Part shown: positions 1 to 11,905 of the stretch, piece after piece
Layout of the letters: the number at the start of each line of letters is the position of its first letter
How positions within the stretch are numbered: the first letter of the stretch is position 1
DNA from: Colletes latitarsis
Taxonomy: Eukaryota; Arthropoda; Insecta; Hymenoptera; Colletidae
DNA: 64,000 nt
Direction of reading: 5' to 3'
Assembly (NCBI RefSeq): GCF_051014445.1
Contig: NC_135141.1
Coordinates: 30,899,422 to 30,963,421, forward strand
Notes under the pieces: generated by a model
What the model saw: the letters and a program-made list of their open reading frames with translations, nothing else
What the model was told of the DNA's origin: nothing
The model's database searches: none
Made by a program: the position numbers and the translations under genes

Positions 1-2711
1 AAGGTCCAGGTTTATCACTAGAAGATCTGTTACACAAGCCAGTAGCACGAGTACAAAAAAATGCATTAGTATTACATGTAAGTATCTATTTATATGTAGT
101 TATTGAACTATTGTTACTTAAGAATATCCGATCTGTACCATTGTTAAATGAATGCTGATTGGTTAAGTCGATACAGTCAGTTGGAAATATACTATCTTAT
201 CTCGAAGTTCGCATTGATAAATCTTTTTCATTCGATTGTAGGATCTCCTTAAACATACACCAGTGAATCACGCAGATCATGCACCACTTTCAGAAGCTCT
301 TGCTATGACTAGAAATTTTCTAGACGAATTCAATATTATTCAAACGAAATCAATGTTTCCGGTGAGAATAAGTGTTATAACATTTAAAATTTGTATAAAT
401 TTATTGTGACGCGTAGAAAAGAAAATCAGTTTTTTCAGAGTCATGACAGAGCGCAACGAAGATTAGTGAAAAATTCATTTGTGGTAGAGTTATCTGACGG
501 CCATAGAAAGTTGAGACATTTGTTTCTCTTTAATGACGTTATTGCCTGTGCAAAATACAAAGCTTCTGGTAGAGACAAATTTACATTTGAGTTAAAGTGG
601 TATGTACCAGTGGCAGAAGCGGTAGTGACAGAAGATGGTATTGAGCCGCGTGAGACTAGTCCAGCTAATGTCGTAGCTCTGAGGTACGTATTTATATTTA
701 AGAATCGATTTATATCGATTTATATCGATTCTTTAGGTCATATAAACTTTTATATTTTTAGATGTTAACAATTAACATTTTTCTACTTACATATACTATG
801 ATAATTGATAAAAATGTATTATTTACTTTTATCGGTTCGTAATGAAAATACATTATTAATACATAGGTCACAAGCATGTACTGTACGTGATCAAATTTTG
901 TGGGAAGAGCGAAATGATGAGAAACGAATTAGGCTTGGTGGTAGAGGTTCAGAAAAGAATAGGAAAAAGCTTGCTGAGCTCGAGGCTCAACTAGTATTAG
1001 CGTCACCAAATTTAGTATTACGCGTTGTGCATAAAAGTCAACATCGAGTACAAAACTCGTACACGTTTTTTCTATCCAGTGAATTTGAACGTTCTCAATG
1101 GGTTGAAGCAGTGGAGGCATTGCAACAGGTAATGCGTTCCCATATGTACCTAGATAAGTCAAAGGTGCGTAATTTTTACGATTACGAATATATAAATATT
1201 CTAAATATATTAAATAATATTTTTTATTTAAATTCAACACAAGGATCCAAGTAACAATGTACTCGTGAAAATAATTAAAGCGAACGCAAACAAATAGGTT
1301 AGGTCTGTTTTCATTTTTTAGGGTGGACAACCTCCAGGACCGTTACCGTTATCAATGTACGAATTGCAGGCATGGGTTACAGCCTGTCGTACCTATCTCC
1401 AAACAGATATGGGCAGCTATTTATTAAGATCAGGTCGCGATGAGAGTTTATTACTAGGTGATCTTCATTTGACTTTACTTGGTTTAATACCACCAGGTTT
1501 AGATAGAGTGGGAGATCTTTACATTATCGTTGAGGTTGACAGTTACGGGCACTATTTTAAACGAGCAAAAAGTCGTGTCGCAAGGGGTCAAGCGCCAACG
1601 TGGGGTAAAATATTATTTAATAAAAAGTAATTGTAAAGTTATCAATACAAATATATTTAAATTAATTATCTTTAATTTTATTAAGGTGAAACGTTTGTTG
1701 TTGAATTGGAAGGAAGTCAAAACGTTAGGATTTTATTGTACGAGGAATGTGGAACGCGTTCGGTATTACGAGGTAAATGCGTACAAAGATTGAGCAGGTC
1801 TTGGCTTCAGTCGGATCAAGTGGAGAGATCGTTAAATTTGGGACCAGCTACTCTAGATGTAGCTCTTCGTTTCGTTCCAAGCGAAGTAACATTAAGACGG
1901 GTACCATCCGCTAAGCCTCAAGGTTTATTCGGAGCTAAAATTCAACAAGTGTGCAAGTATGTTTTATTCTTTTTAAGCGAAACACAGATACAGTCGAATT
2001 CGGTTAAAATTTTTTACAAATACATTTGTTCTACAGACGCGAGAAACGTGACGTTCCTTTTATAATAACGGCATGCGTTAGGGAAGTGGAAAGGCGAGGC
2101 GTCGGAGAAGTGGGTTTATACCGCGTTTCTGGTTCGGCTTCAGATTTAACGAAATTGCGTAAATCGTTTGAAAGTAATTCGTACGAAGCAGAGCAGTTAC
2201 TTAAAGAGGTAATTATTACAGAACCTTTTCCTTCCAATAGTCGTTGCATATGTGAAGATTATTTATGAAAGATTTTTTATGTTTCTATATGTAGGTGGAT
2301 GTCCACTCTGTAACAGGTGTTCTTAAGTTATACCTTCGAGAAATGCCGGAAGCTCTTTTCACGGATGCCCTTTACCCGGCGTTCCTGGAAGCCTTTCAGA
2401 ACAGCGAGTTGTCGAAGAGCGTCGCCTTACGACGAGTCTACGAAAGTTTGCCAATCGTAAATAAAGCAGTCATTGACTTTTTGCTCGCTCATTTGATACG
2501 CGTTAACAAACACGAGACGCAAAATAAGATGTCTTTGCACAATTTGGCGACGGTGTTCGGGCCAACGCTTCTCAGACCTGGCACGAATTCGCGATCTGAC
2601 GCGAAGAGCCGCGACCCATTGGCGGCGGGCACTGTGGACGTGATGGCGCAGGCCGGTATATTATACTGTTTTTTGCAGATGCATATGCAACAGAACAATC
2701 AGTCACTCTAG
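1..2711 (+). CDS. ABR: BCR/ABR-type Rho GEF/GAP, 3' part (8 exons, 5' truncated by window)
   Basis: Regulator of Rho-family GTPases acting at the cytoplasmic face of membranes. Exons: <1-77, 242-361, 439-683, 867-1164, 1322-1604, 1686-1956, 2037-2208, 2295-2711, all GT-AG with consistent phase; codons begin at base 3, giving 626 visible residues. Residues 1-65 are the end of the DH domain (LLHKPVARV, DLLKHTPVNHADH), followed by PH (FVVELSDGHRKLRHLFLFND to SYTFFLSSEFERSQW), C2 (DLYIIVEVDSYGHYFKRAKS, VELEGSQNVRILLYEEC) and RhoGAP (VGLYRVSG to NKMSLHNLATVFGPTLLRP). The catalytic arginine finger is Arg460 of the visible part. This domain order is diagnostic of human BCR/ABR; a Drosophila relative is probably RhoGAP1A. 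The C-terminus ends QNNQSL, unlike the PDZ-binding tail of BCR. Exon 4 could end at 1128 instead of 1164, in the same phase. The N-terminal part, which would separate BCR from ABR type, is outside the window. Confidence 0.95.
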
Positions 2712-3594
2712 TCGAGAGGTTCTTGTTGATTCATCGTGGCGTCAGTTGTTCACCGGGGATTTCGCGCAACGGGGCAGAGACTCGGCGGCGACTAACGCTG
2801 GAATGTAAAAATTTAACAATTTTTTATAATATATTTCGTTAGTTGGCGAACTTGCCGAGGTTCTATATAATAGCTGAACCGCATGATTTTTTAAATATGT
2901 CGTTGACGGCGATATTTTAAGCAAAAGGTTGCTTAAAAATCATGCGGATCAGTCATTGTGTAAAACTTCGGTAAGTTGACCTGTTAGTTTTGTGACGTAT
3001 CGTTTATACAACGCTGAATTAGACGCATTAAGTAGTAGACAGGCTTCGACGAAACCCAGATCGATGAAATTCCTCTTTTGCATTGTTACGCATACGAGTA
3101 ACGCAGCAAAGTGGACTTCGGAGCGGCAACGTATCGTCCCTGCTTCAAAGTCCGTGATATATTTTATACTTGTATTCCCGCGAAGTCCTAGCCACGATCT
3201 TGTGCGCGTGTTTACACGCGAAGCATTTTCAGAGATATTTTGAACGAAAATTTCTCCTATGAGAGAGAAAAGGAGACACAAAGCAGTCCGGTTCGCTATG
3301 TATCCACGCTTTAGAAAATAAGTATTTTTTCCAATGGGGCGTGTTCCTAGCAGAGAGCCTACATTTTTTTACGCAACAACGTGACATACATTTTACTATG
3401 TCCATGAAAATGTCCACGTATTCGAAACAATAACGTTTCTAAGTATTCCTACAGAAGATTTCAGAAAGCACGTTCCTCGAGATGTGCGAATTGAAGCTTA
3501 ATAGTAACGTGTAATATACAGGCTGCTGTTTTTAAAAGGAAGTCGCGTTTCTCGCCACTTGTGAGCCGTTCTATTCTTTATAAAAATATTTTGA

Positions 3595-3600
3595 AATAAA
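3595..3600 (+). promoter_or_regulatory. Candidate poly(A) signal of the BCR/ABR gene
   Basis: AATAAA lies about 880 bases after the stop codon and is preceded by unique AT-rich sequence. A second AATAAA occurs near 3810. Either could end the 3' untranslated region; transcript data would decide. Confidence 0.35.
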
Positions 3601-4740
3601 TCTCTGCTCTGGAGTGTTTTCGAAAGAACATTTCAAAGCAATGTAAAACCAGGTTTTTAATATTTAAGCTGTAATTAGACTCGTATTTGTTTTTTACTCG
3701 CACTGCCTGGCCGTTAATTTTATTTCAGTTGGACCAACTACTGGAAGTGGTTTCTATGATTAGAAACATTTCTAAATATAATATTTTAAATACTTTTAAA
3801 GTGTATGTTTAATAAATTATATAGCAATTAAACGTTAAGCATTGCTAGCACACGGTTGAAAATATTTTATATATGTAATTGTAAAATGTATTTTATTATA
3901 TGCGTACATTCCTCTGTCAGCTTATTACTGAGATAAAAGGATATTTACAAATTATCCTTAACATTTATTTTTCAGTTCTTCGAGTTTGTTAAAGTCTAAA
4001 TACAGCTTAATAGAGCACCAAAGAGAAAAGATTCTCTCTCATACCTTCAATAGAGAACCATGGTTAACCCTTTGAAGTATTGCAATATTTATAGTCTAAT
4101 ATCTACTACATACTTACCCTATAATATCATCCATTATATTTTGCTATTTCTGTATAACAGAACTAATTAATTCTATATCTTTGCATTAGTTGCGTCGTCA
4201 GATAAATTGCTCTCTATTAAATCTGTACTCGTATTTTTCAAAATACTGTTGAACGTCGTTTATACGAACTAGTATATGTCTCGTTTATGTTTTCTGATAA
4301 TCGACGTTCCGCGGTATATGCTTCAAAGGGTTGAAGGAAAGAAAAGCACATTTGGCAGTACAAATTTAACACTTTATAGAATCCCCGCATTGCATGCTAG
4401 GACGTTTGTGAGCTACTTTGTAATCAAGGTCGAAAAAGAAAAAAACAAGTCTGACGAGTGTTCGATAAACGGAATAGTATATAAGTATTAAACAACAAAA
4501 GAAAAGAAGGAATGAAAAAATATTACGCCGAGGTACTTTTCCGGGGGTGATCTTTGTGCTAGAACGAAGGCAACTATCGTATGCGTGGTTTCAGCGTGTG
4601 TGCGTATGTATGTGTAACCCGCCCTTGTGTATTATATCGTAAATATTGGATATCTTTAATTTTTATATCGCATTTAGCATAAGATGCGTCCCTCTTTTGT
4701 ACATTCATGAAACGTGTAAAGACAAAGTTTCCGCTATTAC

Positions 4741-4795
4741 AATTTATTATTATTATTATTAATATTATGATTATTATTATTTTTATTACTCCGCA
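4741..4795. repeat. ATT/TTA-rich microsatellite
   Basis: Imperfect trinucleotide tract of TTA/ATT units interrupted by a few G and T bases. It is simple sequence with no sign of function. Confidence 0.8.
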
Positions 4796-4990
4796 TTTTA
4801 CCATTACCCGATAATCACAAATCAAGTATTTGTTACGAAGTTCAATCAAGCTAGCTTATCCGCAGCAAGATGATGTACTGCCAAAAAAACAAACCCACGA
4901 AACACATAAATATACTGACGGTTTATAAACTTATAAATCGGAAATATTTATCGTCGCCCAAGGGTACGTTTAGTAGTCTTCGTTTCTTTT

Positions 4991-4992
<2 letters not shown>

Positions 4993-5023
<31 letters not shown>
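4993..5023. repeat. Homopolymer T-run (about 31 T)
   Basis: Uninterrupted T-run in intergenic DNA. On the opposite strand it reads as a poly(A) tract, so it could be the tail of a small retro-insertion, but no element body is recognisable beside it. Confidence 0.7.
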
Positions 5024-5024
<1 letters not shown>

Positions 5025-5176
5025 TATGTAGAAAGTTAATTTTAAGCCGGAGCACGTTGTATTGTAACCAGAGTTGTTGTTTTATTTTAGAGAGCTGTAT
5101 TCTTTCGAGGTGATCTTGAAAGGCTACAGGTAATAAAGAGAAGATAGATTGAAAAAGTGTTTCAATAACTAAGTAT

Positions 5177-5182
5177 TTTATT
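5177..5182 (-). promoter_or_regulatory. Candidate poly(A) signal of the MOXD1-like gene
   Basis: TTTATT on the plus strand is AATAAA on the minus strand, 190 bases beyond the stop codon of the monooxygenase gene. Its position and the AT-rich surroundings fit a cleavage signal. Confidence 0.5.
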
Positions 5183-5372
5183 TATAATTGTGAAAGCAGG
5201 TAATTTTTTAATTTCGACGGAAATAAACATAACTTAAGTAGATTACATTTTAGTATATTTTGTTTCAGGTTAACTTTCAAATTTGTGTGCATGTGTGTCT
5301 TAAGGATACAGATTTTTATGTTATTAGCGTTTCCGAATGTAGATAACATTATGTAACGAGAAAAAATAAGAT

Positions 5373-7989
5373 TCAAATTGAATTTATTGTGTCTTGCTTC
5401 AGCGACAAATCAGGACAACTTCGAGCCGGCGGAGGTAATGGCAGTTTAACAGGAGAAGCAGCTATGTTGTCCCAAAGTCCCGGAAGTCGAGACCCATCCG
5501 AACCATTGCATTGCATTCCTAATTAAACGTGTAATTAGCAACTTATAAACAGATAAGGATGGGATAGTAAATCGAGAACCTAATGGAGCAGCTTCGTAAA
5601 GATCGTAAAGAGCTTGTACGCGAATTTTGGTCCATTCGATACTTTCGTAATTCGACGAAATTCCTTTATCGTTGCTGGTCGGTTGATTTTCCCATTCTCT
5701 CATGTACCGAAAATATGTTCTCAAAGCATCGTCACTTATAGCGCTCTTGCAAACCTGTAGGACATTGTTTAATGATTTTTTTTACATTTTCTTGAGAAAT
5801 ATGGTTTGAAGGATGTAGGTGCAAAATATTCTGTAGAAACGTGCGTTTCTCTTGAAAATAAATACAAGAATCTCGTACCTCTAAACGAGCGTTGGGGTAA
5901 TAATGTATGTAATTCACGCACATTTCATCGGAAATGGCGAATCCTCCAAGGGTAATATTTTTCCTATCCATTGTATTGTACGTGCAAGTTGTTATTAAAG
6001 AATCGCCCTGGAAATAATCGATAAAAGAATTCACCGTACATCTTGAACAAAGTGTACAAAATATTAAACAATTTTTACAGGCAAGACGGTGACATGTTTC
6101 GGTAAAAGTCTGATTTCTTGGAAGTGAGTGGAGTAATGATTATCGTAGTTCAGCATAGGCAATTCTTCTCCGTCTCTAACGTGACGAGTGATAACTTTTA
6201 TGCCTGTCAGGTGCGTGTGAAGTTGAGACGCGAAAATATGAATGCCATGCTGGGGAAGACCAACTCCCGTACACTCCTGTATACAATGCCCCGACAAAGT
6301 GAAAGCTTCCTGAGACAGTAACAAACGCAATATTGGTTTCATTACACCTGCATGTTCTTTACTTTAATTCTATTACATTAATTTATTACTTGCTGAGGTG
6401 GTATCGCCATTTTATCTGTATACTCTAGCCCTAACTCGATCACGCCAGCATCGTATTTACGGAGACTCTTCGTGAGGATGAAACGAATCCCCGAAGAATC
6501 GATATTTCCATCCTGAAGCTCGGGATTGTTGTAATGGACCTCCAACATAACGTAAGGATTAAAATCGTTACCACCGATCGAGAGGCCGGCTTCCTCGGGG
6601 TAGACGAAAGCATCCGCTCCCATTGCCCATGCTGCCAAGACCTTTTTACAAATCTGAACAAAAATTGAGAATATTAACAAACTGATTTTCATACAATTCG
6701 ATGTAGTTTTCAATCTCTACAAAAAAAGTATTCGCGTACGTATGCCCTAAACTTTATATCCTAAAAAAAAATTAAATTATCTTTCGTTATAAAAAAGAAA
6801 TGTTAAGTAACGCACTTGGGTCTTTTCTGGTCTGTCAGCTCCATCGCAAGGGCCATCGTACATCGGGATTTCGAGTTCCACGGGCCCAGCACAATGGAAG
6901 ATTTCCATGTGATGAACCAGATGTTCATTACCTGCTTGAATGACTGGACCAAACTGAAGAATGTGATGCCTACGGACGAGTTGCATTGAAAAGTAAATTA
7001 ATTGGAATTTATCAATTACAATTAACATTGTTGCAATAGTAGCGACTCACTTCTGAGACAATATTGACGGCAATTTCTGTACGCGACACCAGTAAGTCGT
7101 TTCCTTGTTCGGTACCTTTACTCGATGTGCCAACATTTCCAAGTGCCAAGCATTTGAAGGAAACGTTGGCTTTCTGTGGAGCACTCTGACGAGCTCTGTT
7201 CGTGACATACCGGTGACTTCCGCGTCCGAAATTTGCAGACCAGCCAGAGACGACAATGGCCCGAGTCCTCGGAGCCACACCAAGTGCGTGGTACCTCTCT
7301 GAAAATGCTCGCAATAAAGTACTTGGAAGTACTTGAAAATTAGTTAAATATCTCGGTAATTTTATTCACCTCCATAATATAATCATTTTCATCGCAAGTA
7401 TCAAATTTTCTAGAGAAAGTGAACTTCGTTACGTTTCCTCTCCTTCTCCACGCGAAATTTTCACAGTCCTGTTGCGAATCAAGATTCAATTTTCCTTCGT
7501 CGTCCGCCCATGCATCCTACGATTAAAAAACTATGTGTAAGAAATCATAAAATTACGTATAAAGAATATGTAAAATGTCATAAGATATCGTACATACTTG
7601 TAACTGAATTTGACGATGCCAATCGATCCACAGGACACAATAATCGGCGGGTTGTAATTCTCCATAATTAGAGAAACCAATAGCAAACCAGGTATTCTCA
7701 ACGCCTATATAGTGAACTTCCGCGACTATCAATTCGCTCATAAAATCAACCCTAAAAAATTGTATGTTTGTCAAAACTTCAAATGGTATATTGACACTGT
7801 TTCGAAGATATACCTCCAATGAAACATAGCTTCCGAACCAAGCGGTATTGCGTGTACATTGGTTTTCTCTGAACTATCTTCTCTGCTTTGCTGATGATTG
7901 TGCCAAGATAAACACGAGACGGTACTCAGAATTGAAAGTAAAATCAGTTGCAGTATTATCGAGAACATCTTCAATTTAAAAAATAACAT
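5373..7989 (-). CDS. MOXD1: DBH-like copper monooxygenase, MOXD1 family (10 exons, complete)
   Basis: Secreted or secretory-pathway copper type II, ascorbate-dependent monooxygenase related to dopamine/tyramine beta-hydroxylase; substrate unknown. Exons in transcript order: 7989-7814, 7751-7598, 7516-7370, 7298-7051, 6969-6816, 6653-6390, 6309-6079, 6007-5879, 5754-5580, 5518-5373; phases agree and give 607 residues (human MOXD1 is about 613). Residues 1-26 are a signal peptide; a second in-frame Met at residue 8 could also start. A DOMON domain follows (about 60-200). CuH ligands are His261, His262 (LVHHMEIFHC) and His333 (VMLEVHYNNP); CuM ligands are His412, His414 (LHTHLTG) and Met487 (SDEMC). 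The final intron is only 61 bp (5519-5579); reading through it gives a false C-terminus, whereas splicing restores MQCNGSDGSRLPG and a Pro-rich SC end seen in relatives. Which insect MOXD1 paralogue (such as olf413) this is cannot be settled here. Confidence 0.93.
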
Positions 7990-8170
7990 TTAAAAATTGT
8001 TTATTCTCGTTTGTGTCTCTGTCACAGGTATTTTTGCAGTGTTTCACTATCTCGTCGTCGATTGCTACTGGCAGGGCCAGGACGATTTGGAAGGACGAAG
8101 ATTTCATACGACGGCGGTTTGCCGCCGAATAGGGGCGGCGCGCACACGCAGAACTAACTGCCGCTGTCGT
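7990..8170 (-). promoter_or_regulatory. Probable 5' untranslated region and promoter of the MOXD1-like gene
   Basis: The bases upstream of the ATG at 7989 are GC-richer than their flanks, especially 8100-8165, with a short GC hairpin (GGCGG/CCGCC) near 8115. No TATA box is evident. The transcription start is not determinable from sequence. Confidence 0.3.
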
Positions 8171-9568
8171 GAAGATACGATTTTGTATTGGGGAAAAATA
8201 CAAAAAGAAATTATAATTTACAAAAAAGGGATATTTGAGACTGACAAAGAACTATCGAAAGGTATATCAATTTATTTACTTTTTATAATTCTGCAGATTT
8301 TGGATCGCAAAGTTTATATTACAGAGCGTAGATGAGAGAAGTTATTAGTCTTACGCGCATGCGGAAAGGTACGCATACTTCAAAGTGGGTCTCATGCATT
8401 ACAATAAGCCGCGAGAAGCAAGAGATAACAGTGAGAAGTAGTTAACAAAAGGTTACAATGAAATAAAAGTAAGCAAAATTATTTATTCATTCTAACTCTA
8501 TAAATCCCTTCGTACCTACAGCTCGTAACATAGAGTGCAAGAATTAAAAATTAATTTGGATAATGACTAGTTGACGATTTAGTTTTCACGCATAATTTGA
8601 TTGTTACGTGGAATTTTCCCCTAATTTGCCTCGTCCTTCTAAACGAATTCATCCTCTCGCTCAATTTCATTGTCGTCGTTTACTCGAAAGTAGATTATCG
8701 GGGTTATCAACATCCAATAAGCGAGAGATCGTTTTGATTATAGGCGATAAAATTCACAGTATTGTTCAGGTGTTCTAGTAATTTTCCAATATTTTGCTAT
8801 CGAAATTCGTCGAAGTGAGATATGTCTTTCGGGAAATTTGCGTGACGCGTGAAATGTAATTACATCAGTATTGACGCTAACGAACGATCACGTATCTTTG
8901 TCATCGAACGTGATTAATTTTAGCATAACGTTTTCATTTACGCAGAAAAGCGTCTATCGTGGCATATCACGATATATTAGCACCGATCGTACGTATAACG
9001 TACGCGGGCGAGGTAAAAATGCTGAAACTTCGAGAAAATGTCTTGATAATTGAATACCAGAGGGCGCATATTGCATTCCATTTATGACGCGTGCCTCGTC
9101 GTCCCGACCGCAATCAAGAAATTCCATCGGCTTTTATTGCGAGTAGAATTTTCGCGAAAGGCTTTATTTAACAGCAGCGAATTACATGAATCACACGACA
9201 CCAATTTCGAAATTGATTCGATCGTCGATACGATTCTCCATTTATTTACAACGTTTTTGTTAAACTAGGTTCGTTTCCTCATCTAACGACTTTACATTAA
9301 CCTCTTTAAGACAGGGGTCGAGAACAAGTCCTATTGAGTTTCTTCGTATTTCTTATTGCTTTCCTTTAGCAATTATTTTATGGACATCCTGCGCATTATT
9401 ATTTATCATCGTGGAAGTTATTATTAAATCGCGATGATGGCTTCAAGATTGCGTCTCTTTTACAGAAACAAAGATCCAGACGATGGGGGTTGAAAGAAGC
9501 GGTAACTCATTGTGTGCTGGTCCAGTCCTAAAGAAAAGGAAGAGTTGGGCAAGCTTCGGCCCTTAGGA
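8171..9568. other. Intergenic DNA, nothing recognised
   Basis: AT-rich sequence with only short chance reading frames. I see no repeat, RNA gene or splice-bounded coding exon. Confidence 0.5.
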
Positions 9569-9723
9569 TCAATGAATGCGTCGATCGTGGCTAGGGGCCG
9601 GTCGTGTGAAACACAATGGTCCGCCTGGTCTCACGGATTGACAAACGTACCGACGCAAGACGCCCAGGTAGACGATCTCGTCTGAGACCTTGACTTCCGG
9701 ATAGTTGCTACGGCCGCACAATC
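9569..9723 (-). CDS. Orphan exon candidate encoding a short Cys-containing peptide
   Basis: On the minus strand a pyrimidine-rich stretch and TTGCAG at 9724-9729 precede an open frame that starts with one leftover base. It encodes CGRSNYPEVKVSDEIVYLG, then RRYVCQS, then a Pro/Arg-rich end closing at 9569 with TGA. Third codon positions are G/C-rich (GTC, AAG, GAC, GAG, ATC, CTG, GGC) although neighbouring DNA is AT-rich, which suggests coding selection. A possible donor (GTGAGA) after CQS could make it an internal exon. I recognise no family, and no matching signal-peptide exon was found upstream. It could be the last exon of a small secreted protein or a chance frame. Confidence 0.3.
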
Positions 9724-9724
9724 T

Positions 9725-11600
9725 GCAATTAAACGGCAGGTGCACAGTCTGCGAAGTATATAAAATAAATCTGACGCTTTCTCCGATGATTTGCACCTTT
9801 TTCTTCTCGTGCAAATAATGAGCTGTTGATAGTAGAGGATCACGTTTCTAGATAACCTTAAAGAACGAACGGAACAAGCAATCGTATTAGCAAGTAGCAT
9901 TGTAATGTTTTTGGAATAGCACTTTGTTTAGGACGAATATAAAATAACAGTAGGGGAACAAATAAAATTGCATAATATCACAGGAAGCTTAATAAATTGT
10001 ATTTCAAATTCTCAGTAGTAATTCGTGTAATTCTCACGCGATTAGAGTTTGAAAGAGAAGCCATTTTGCAATCTGAGACCTTTTTTCTGAGACATAAGCA
10101 GTTAGCTTTTTTTTTTTTCGTTTACGGAGTTCACGAACACGCGTTTCTCACGTGCCAGTGCGTGCATGTGCGATTTTGCGATCAAACGACTAAGATATAA
10201 ATTACGCACGTCGGTAGATTTTAACTGCTGATATCTCGAAATCGAAGCTTCGAGTTACACAGTGGTAAAGAACTTTTCGATTTCTCATTGTACGTGATAT
10301 TAGTATATTTCGATTTGTCAATTAAATATCAATGCAATACATCATTCTAAGATCAACATTTCGGAACAGCCAACCTACTAATTGTTCGAAGCAGTGTACG
10401 AATATTGCATATCGATTGAAGTTATTTTTAACCCATTGATAAATTTGCAATTCAAATGTGATAAGTTTGTCGTACACAATGAACTAAAGATGTGCCAGAG
10501 AAAGTATATTCTGCTCAAAATAATTATAGAATTATGCCTGTAAGTTATTTTAAAGAGTAAACCAATACGAACAATGAAAGAAGCACTGTAGATTTAACAC
10601 ACTCTGATCAGGTTTTAAAATATCGAACATCTTATTCAGAGTCAAAATTATGCGAAGAGATAGCCCTCTAATTGTTTTGAGCAATACAGAATATATTTGT
10701 GGTTTACATTATTGCATGCTAGCCGTCGATTATGCAATGTTGCGAAAGAACAGCCGCGTATTGCGAAATACTTGTACATCGTCTCGCAGACCGTTTATTT
10801 GACATTCTTAACAAGTGTCCGGATACTTTCTTTCGCAAATATTTGTATAGCTTTTATGATTACGACACGCATTAAAACAAACAAACAAGCTTTTCCGTTA
10901 TCGGTAGTCATCAGGAAGCAACCACAGTTGCTCGGAAAAAAGAGACTTCTGGAGGTTGATGAAGCTGGATTGAACTTAATTGAAAATTTTAATCGCTTCA
11001 TGAACGGCTCGCTCGAGGCGTCTAGGCACTCCTATTACGCAATTGCATCGTTAAACTGATAGCAAGCTGTTTTTATAGGCGCCATCGCGCGAACCGGTAT
11101 TAATCCAGTGATTCACTGAAAATCGCGTGCCTTATCTTCTTATCAAATTTCGCGGAATAGCAACACATTGTAAGTTTGAGTTGCCGGTCACCAGTGACCA
11201 TCATGATAAATATAAAATTAAAAACAATAAAGGACAGCGAGCTTAATATAAAACCGATTTATTACAGTGCACCGCATGTGATTAAACGCTGAAATAAAAA
11301 TCGAACGACGGTGATAAACTCGCGCGCAAATCGGAATAAAAATTCTTCAAACCGAAACTCGAGGATGATCTTCGAATGACAAAAGGTCGACGACACCGCG
11401 CATGATTGTAGTGGACGGATCAAGCATTTCGTGTATTCTTAAGTACCTCGAAAGTATCCTCGAGTGTCTACGCAATCTATGAAATTCATTGTGACGTTAG
11501 AGAATTCAACGACCAACTTTATCAATCATTCTAGCAACGTACGAATCGAATTACGCGCTGTCCAACGAAACTTGCGTTACAGAACGTGTCTACTGCGAGT
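9725..11600. other. Intergenic or intronic DNA, nothing recognised
   Basis: AT-rich sequence. The longest open frame, at 10697-11059, has no recognisable similarity or splice context. Confidence 0.5.
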
Positions 11601-11601
11601 A

Positions 11602-11905
11602 TACAGGGTGTTCGGCCACCTCTGGGAAAAATTTTAATGGTACAAAAATCAAGAATACTAATTTGTTGATGGAGGCTTCGTTAAAAAGTTATTAACGTTT
11701 AAAGTTCCGCCCGTACTGAATTTTTTTCTCGAAAGTCGGTAGGATTTCGAGGGTATGTCTAATGACCAAAAGTGATTGTAATTGACCCCCATAACCGAAA
11801 ATAATTTTTTCAGAATGATTTGAGATTTTTCAATTTAATTTTTTAATAACTTTTTAACGAAGCCTCAATCAACAAATTGGTATTCTTGATTTTCGCCTTG
11901 GCTTT
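11602..11905. mobile_element. Short, decayed copy of the CAGGGTGTTCGGCC inverted-repeat element
   Basis: Begins TACAGGGTGTTCGGCCACC and runs through the same left terminal region as the 28.4-kb copy, with a small deletion inside the terminus. It then carries one copy of the internal unit (starting near 11718) and ends in the complementary terminal sequence (TTTAACGAAGCCTCAATCAA). The outermost right end is lost near 11905. It is a non-autonomous element with no coding capacity. Confidence 0.8.

Larger units (their letters stand above)
2712..5176. other. 3' untranslated region and intergenic DNA between two convergent genes
   Basis: No coding exon recognised. The first ~0.9-1.1 kb is probably 3' untranslated region of the BCR/ABR gene. 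The rest is AT-rich and contains an ATT-rich microsatellite and a long T-run. The genes on either side point toward each other. Confidence 0.6.

Noticed and set aside
5446..5579. Continuation of the MOXD1 exon 9 frame to a stop at 5446
   Set aside because: Splicing the 61-bp intron restores a C-terminus that matches the family; the read-through tail does not.
10697..11059. 120-codon plus-strand frame
   Set aside because: No family resemblance and no splice signals that would join it to another exon.
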